Source of the DNA: Mesorhizobium_G sp050247155
Lineage (GTDB): Bacteria; Pseudomonadota; Alphaproteobacteria; Rhizobiales; Rhizobiaceae
Assembly (NCBI GenBank): GCA_050247155.1
Contig: JBFWUS010000004.1
Span: 1-64,000, forward strand
DNA length: 64,000 nt
Direction of reading: 5' to 3'
Part shown: piece after piece, positions 60,939 to 64,000 of the stretch
Numbering within the stretch: position 1 is the first letter of the stretch
Layout of the letters: every line of letters begins with the position of its first letter
Notes under the pieces: model-generated
Told to the model about the DNA's origin: nothing
Databases searched by the model: none
Seen by the model: the letters and a program-made list of their open reading frames with translations, nothing else
Translations under genes and position numbers: made by a program

Positions 60939-61755
60939 CATCATGCTTGAAATCGACAATGTGTCGAAGATTTATCCCGGACGTCGAGGCATCTTCGGCA
61001 AGTCCGCCGATGTCCAGGCGCTGAAGAACGTCTCGCTAACCGTGCGCAAGGGCGAAAGCTTCGGCCTCGTCGGCGAAAGCGGCTCGGGCAAGACGACACT
61101 GACGCGCTCCATCCTGCATCTGGAAACCCCGAGCTCGGGCAGCATCCGCGTGCAGGGACAGGACCTCGGGAAACTTTCCGACGCTGAGCTGCGGCGACTG
61201 CGCGCGCGCGTACAGATCGTGTTCCAGGATCCTTACGCGTCGCTCAATCCGCGCATGTCTGTGCACGACATCGTCACCGAGCCCCTGCTGATCCACCAAG
61301 AGACGCTTGGCATGACGCGCAGGCAGCGCAGCGACCGCGCCGCGGAGCTGCTTTCGCTCGTCGGCCTTGGCCCGCAGTACCTCCCCCGTTATCCGCATGA
61401 ATTCTCCGGCGGCCAGCGTCAGCGTATCTGCATCGCGCGCGCGCTCGCCTCGGGACCGGAACTGCTGCTGCTCGACGAGCCGACCTCGGCGCTCGACGTA
61501 TCGGTGCAGGCACAGGTTCTCAATCTCTTGTGCGAACTGCAGGATCGCCTGGGGCTGACCTATTTCTTCATCAGCCACGACCTCGCGGTGGTCCGATATC
61601 TCTGCAATCGCGTGGCCTTGATCAACCGCGGCGAAATCGTCGAACAAGGCGACAGCGCCGACATCTTCGACGCTCCGAAAAGCGAGTATGCCCGCATATT
61701 GATCGGCGCGATGCCGGAGGTGAAAGTACCCGAAAACACCGGTCTCATTGGCTGA
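60931..61755 (+). CDS. DppF-type ABC ATPase
   Basis: A 274-residue ATPase partner of the DppD protein. Walker A is GESGSGKTTLTR, signature FSGGQRQRICIARAL, Walker B LLLLDEPTSALDVSV and the switch FFISHDLAVVRYL. The ATG at 60931 is preceded by GGAGGCG inside the upstream gene, and the two overlap by eight bases. The C-terminal Cys-rich extension of DppF is short or absent here. It is the last gene of the importer; 250 bases of apparently empty sequence follow (61756-62005). Confidence 0.9.
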   Translation: MADIMLEIDNVSKIYPGRRGIFGKSADVQALKNVSLTVRKGESFGLVGESGSGKTTLTRSILHLETPSSGSIRVQGQDLGKLSDAELRRLRARVQIVFQDPYASLNPRMSVHDIVTEPLLIHQETLGMTRRQRSDRAAELLSLVGLGPQYLPRYPHEFSGGQRQRICIARALASGPELLLLDEPTSALDVSVQAQVLNLLCELQDRLGLTYFFISHDLAVVRYLCNRVALINRGEIVEQGDSADIFDAPKSEYARILIGAMPEVKVPENTGLIG

Positions 61756-62005
61756 GAAGGCTTGCGACCGAAGCCGCGCCTCCTCGGCGGCCCGATGGTC
61801 TTGGTGCTTGATCCGGCATTTGATGGTGCAATTCTGTTGTAGGAATGGAGGGAGGCACTGGTTCTGTCGCAAATTTTGGCCAGTAACCGGACGAGACCAT
61901 GTGAATTCGATCAAGCGGCCAAAGCGGCGAACTGCCGGGAGGGGTAGTGCGTAGAGCCGAACTGGCCTGTCAATGACAATCGGGGGTCTGACGCGATCTC
62001 GATGA

Positions 62006-62420
62006 TCATGTTGCCATCAGCCGTGCCTGCAGAAGGTCGAGTTTTCCACGGCCGTACATCTGCCGCTTCACCAACTTGAGTTTCGTGATCTGGCCTTCGG
62101 TTTGCCCGTTGGACCAAGGTTCAGTGATCGCCGCTTGTACGGCGGCGCGGTCGCGGAGAATGCCGCTGGCGAAGGATGCAACGAGGCTTTTGCTTGCGGA
62201 GATGATCCATGGTTCGAGATCATCGGCGATCTTCTTTCGGACCATGGAATGGAAGCTGTCGATCAGGCTCCGTGCCTCCACCATCATGGGCACACGCGCT
62301 TCGATGGCGGCGATCGTCACCGTATCGGCCTTGCTCAAATGATCGCGCGCGGTCGTAATCAGCCGTGCGACCGTTCTAGCGGATGGTACCTTGTGGAGTT
62401 GCTGCTCGGACGCCAGTTCC
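62006..62420 (-). pseudogene. ISL3-family transposase fragment, second type
   Basis: The minus strand encodes the last 130 or so residues of an ISL3 transposase: SARTVARLITTARDHLSKAD, HSMVRKKIADDLEPWIISA, then EPWSNGQTEGQITKLK and VKRQMYGRGKLDLLQARLM. The upstream part is missing and the open frame beyond about 62420 is unrelated. It differs in sequence from the fragment at 49777 (QAEGQINRLK there, QTEGQITKLK here), so they are remains of different elements. Bases 62421-62722 hold nothing else that I can support. Confidence 0.75.
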
Positions 62421-62722
62421 ATCCCTTTGCTTTCTGGAATTTGCCGGGACGCGGCGGAGGATCGCAGACCTGGCCCGAGCTGCCATATCGCCGAGTATCG
62501 ACAGTATTGAAAACACGTGTCCAAATCGGGTCATTTGCCCTATCCAGGTAGAGAACAGATCAGAAGCCAAGCAAGTCGATGTCGTTTGGATTATGCACGA
62601 AGATCAGGATCATCGTGCTTTCCTTCTGATAGTCCAAGTTGAACGTCCGGAGCGCATCCGGTCAGGGCGAGTGATCAATCGTGTGAACCGGGCGGTCGTC
62701 GCAGGTTGCGGATCTCCTGCTG

Positions 62723-64000
62723 ATGATGACCACCGCGCCGCCCGAGCTCGCCGCGCTGTGGCTTGCCAACTTTTGTGCCAAGGCGCTAAATACGGCCTCA
62801 TTACTGCCATGGCTGCAACCATTCTTAGGCGGGAAGGACGTCATGTCGGCGACCCTTGCAGAGGCACAGAGCACGCAGTCCAACGAGCCCACACAGTTCT
62901 GGAACGCCGTCAAGCGATGGCTTAAGCAGAATAGTGGCGCGGCGGTACAATCCGCGATAGTCGGCGCCCTGCTTGGGTATGCCCTCAATTTCGTGATGTC
63001 GCTGACGCTGTTCAGCGGCGCGTTCGGCGGCACGCAAGGCGGCCTCGGGGGCCTTCTGAACAACACCATTTTCTTCGGCATTCTGAGCACCGTCTTCTTT
63101 GGACTGATCGGCTTTCGCCGGGCGGTCGGCAAAGAGCGTTTCTGGCAGGCGATACACAACGCGCCGAAGAACATCGCCATGCTGTTCAAGCGGGACGGCG
63201 CGGCGGCGCGGGTGCATCTGCTCTGGGGCGTCGCAATCAGCTTCCTTGCGATGCAGTTCATTTCCCCCTGGCTCGGCGCGGCCGTCGCAGTCGGCTTTCT
63301 CGCCGCCGTGCCGTCCCTGATCGGGCGCGTGATCGCGGCGCTTCTCTCGCGCCTCTGGTCGAGCTTCACCAGGTCTGTCGCGCCCACCAAGGGACAGGAG
63401 ATCGAGGCGTCCGTCGCCATGCTGGTGGGCATGATGGGCAGTGCCGTCGCACTGCTCGTCGGCGGCTTGATCCCGAGCGCGGGCGCGAAGCTTGCCGTGG
63501 CCGGAGGGTGCATTCTTCTTGCCTTCATGTTGCGCAAGAGTGGGCCGGGCGCCGCCCTGCCCTTGATCCTCATCGGGCTTGCCGCGCTGCTGAACGACCT
63601 GCTCCACCCCATCGCGGCTCTCGCCGATCACTGCGTGCGTGGAGAGCCGGGCTGTCACATACCGGACGTGCTGCGCAACCCCTTGGTGGGCGACGGCGAT
63701 GGAGCGCCGGAACTGAGCCTTCTCGGCGTGGCGTATGACTCCACCGGCGGCGGGGTGGGTGCAGGCCTCATGGCGCCGATCGGGCTCGGTATGGGCTGGG
63801 TCGCGGGCCAGGATCCCGGCTCTTCGTCTGGCGGCTACCCGTTCGGGGATGGCAGCCCACCCCTTGACGGCGATGATTCCTTCGGCGGCGGGCCAGCGAT
63901 CCAGGTCAGCTCCCTGCCCGAGCTGCTGACCCAGCCAGCGGTGTTCACCGGACCGGCCGCGCCACCCCCGACGCCTGTGATCAACTGGGCGGCCGGTCTG
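62723..64000 (+). CDS. Unidentified polytopic membrane protein, cut by window end
   Basis: An open frame runs from 62723 to the window end (426 codons) without a stop. A shorter start is ATG 62843, which has GGGAAGG five bases upstream; GC-rich third positions before it favour the longer form. About eight hydrophobic segments are visible, beginning AIVGALLGYALNFVMSLTLF and including TIFFGILSTVFFGLIGFRR and AMLVGMMGSAVALLVGGLIP. A hydrophilic segment with two cysteines (DHCVRGEPGCHIPD) follows, then a Gly/Ser/Pro-rich tail (GSSSGGYPFGDGSPPLDG). I do not recognise the family. The layout recalls a membrane module joined to a large secreted or polymorphic protein, but that is only a guess. Confidence 0.6.
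   Translation, partial: MMTTAPPELAALWLANFCAKALNTASLLPWLQPFLGGKDVMSATLAEAQSTQSNEPTQFWNAVKRWLKQNSGAAVQSAIVGALLGYALNFVMSLTLFSGAFGGTQGGLGGLLNNTIFFGILSTVFFGLIGFRRAVGKERFWQAIHNAPKNIAMLFKRDGAAARVHLLWGVAISFLAMQFISPWLGAAVAVGFLAAVPSLIGRVIAALLSRLWSSFTRSVAPTKGQEIEASVAMLVGMMGSAVALLVGGLIPSAGAKLAVAGGCILLAFMLRKSGPGAALPLILIGLAALLNDLLHPIAALADHCVRGEPGCHIPDVLRNPLVGDGDGAPELSLLGVAYDSTGGGVGAGLMAPIGLGMGWVAGQDPGSSSGGYPFGDGSPPLDGDDSFGGGPAIQVSSLPELLTQPAVFTGPAAPPPTPVINWAAGL

Noticed and set aside
49777..62420. Composite transposon bounded by two identical ISL3 copies
   Set aside because: The fragments are in opposite orientation but differ in conserved positions, so they come from different elements and cannot have mobilised the cassette as a matched pair.
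62662..63658. Minus-strand frames of about 300 codons near the right edge
   Set aside because: The plus strand gives a continuous hydrophobic protein with good codon usage; the minus frames are Ser/Ala/Arg-rich shadows.

Overview
The window is a GC-rich chromosomal stretch that looks like a Rhizobiales (Hyphomicrobiales) alphaproteobacterium, most like Mesorhizobium and relatives. The basis is the content: rhizobial-type interspersed palindromes at 14.2 and 22.1 kb, an arsR-arsC-aquaporin operon of the rhizobial kind, a MocR/EamA pair, a bacterial pyruvate phosphate dikinase and many ABC uptake systems. The genus is inferred from family resemblance, not from a database match.

Region 1 (about 0-12.6 kb) is a surface-polysaccharide locus: a GT4 glycosyltransferase and a decayed second one, two Wzy/WaaL-type membrane proteins, a NodB-type deacetylase, a GNAT/FemAB-like acyltransferase, a methyltransferase, a Wzx-type flippase, a WbpA-type UDP-sugar dehydrogenase and a DegT/WbpE-type sugar aminotransferase. 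Six of these form a tight minus-strand operon (9669 down to 2604). Region 2 (12.7-30.5 kb) is mostly housekeeping: a class III aminotransferase, a divergent MocR/EamA pair, a manganese-type module (MntR, multicopper oxidase, ZIP transporter, with two MntR-box-like operators), an arsenic module, an adenylate cyclase, a DUF427 protein, a large chain-length-determinant-like protein, PPDK, a VOC protein and tRNA-Gln(UUG).

Region 3 (30.6-49.4 kb) is the most interesting part. After the tRNA and an eroded IS21 element comes a minus-strand operon of about 14 kb (46460 down to 32126). In transcription order it encodes a class III aminotransferase-fold enzyme, a CoA-acylating aldehyde dehydrogenase with a putative encapsulation helix, a tandem-BMC shell protein, a small protein with a candidate encapsulation helix, a BMC pentamer vertex protein, a BMC hexamer protein, a second tandem-BMC protein, a sugar-type ABC importer (its permease frameshifted), an amidase, two APH-fold kinases and a large protein of the N,N-dimethylformamidase beta-subunit family. 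A divergent DeoR regulator, a tyrosine-type phosphatase and a third APH-fold kinase lie upstream. This is a bacterial microcompartment (metabolosome) locus. The aminotransferase/kinase/aldehyde dehydrogenase set resembles the RMM (Rhodococcus and Mycobacterium) amino-alcohol type, here joined to amide-hydrolysing enzymes. A working model is amide import and hydrolysis to an amino alcohol, phosphorylation, phospho-lyase cleavage to an aldehyde inside the shell, and oxidation to acyl-CoA.

Region 4 (49.4-62.5 kb) is a catabolic cassette lying between transposase remnants (IS630 and ISL3 on the left, a different ISL3 on the right): an M20 amidohydrolase, an IclR regulator with two tandem operators, a fused HyuA-HyuB hydantoinase/5-oxoprolinase and a complete dipeptide-type ABC importer. 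The window ends inside an unidentified polytopic membrane protein (62.7 kb to the end). No CRISPR array, rRNA or replication origin was seen.
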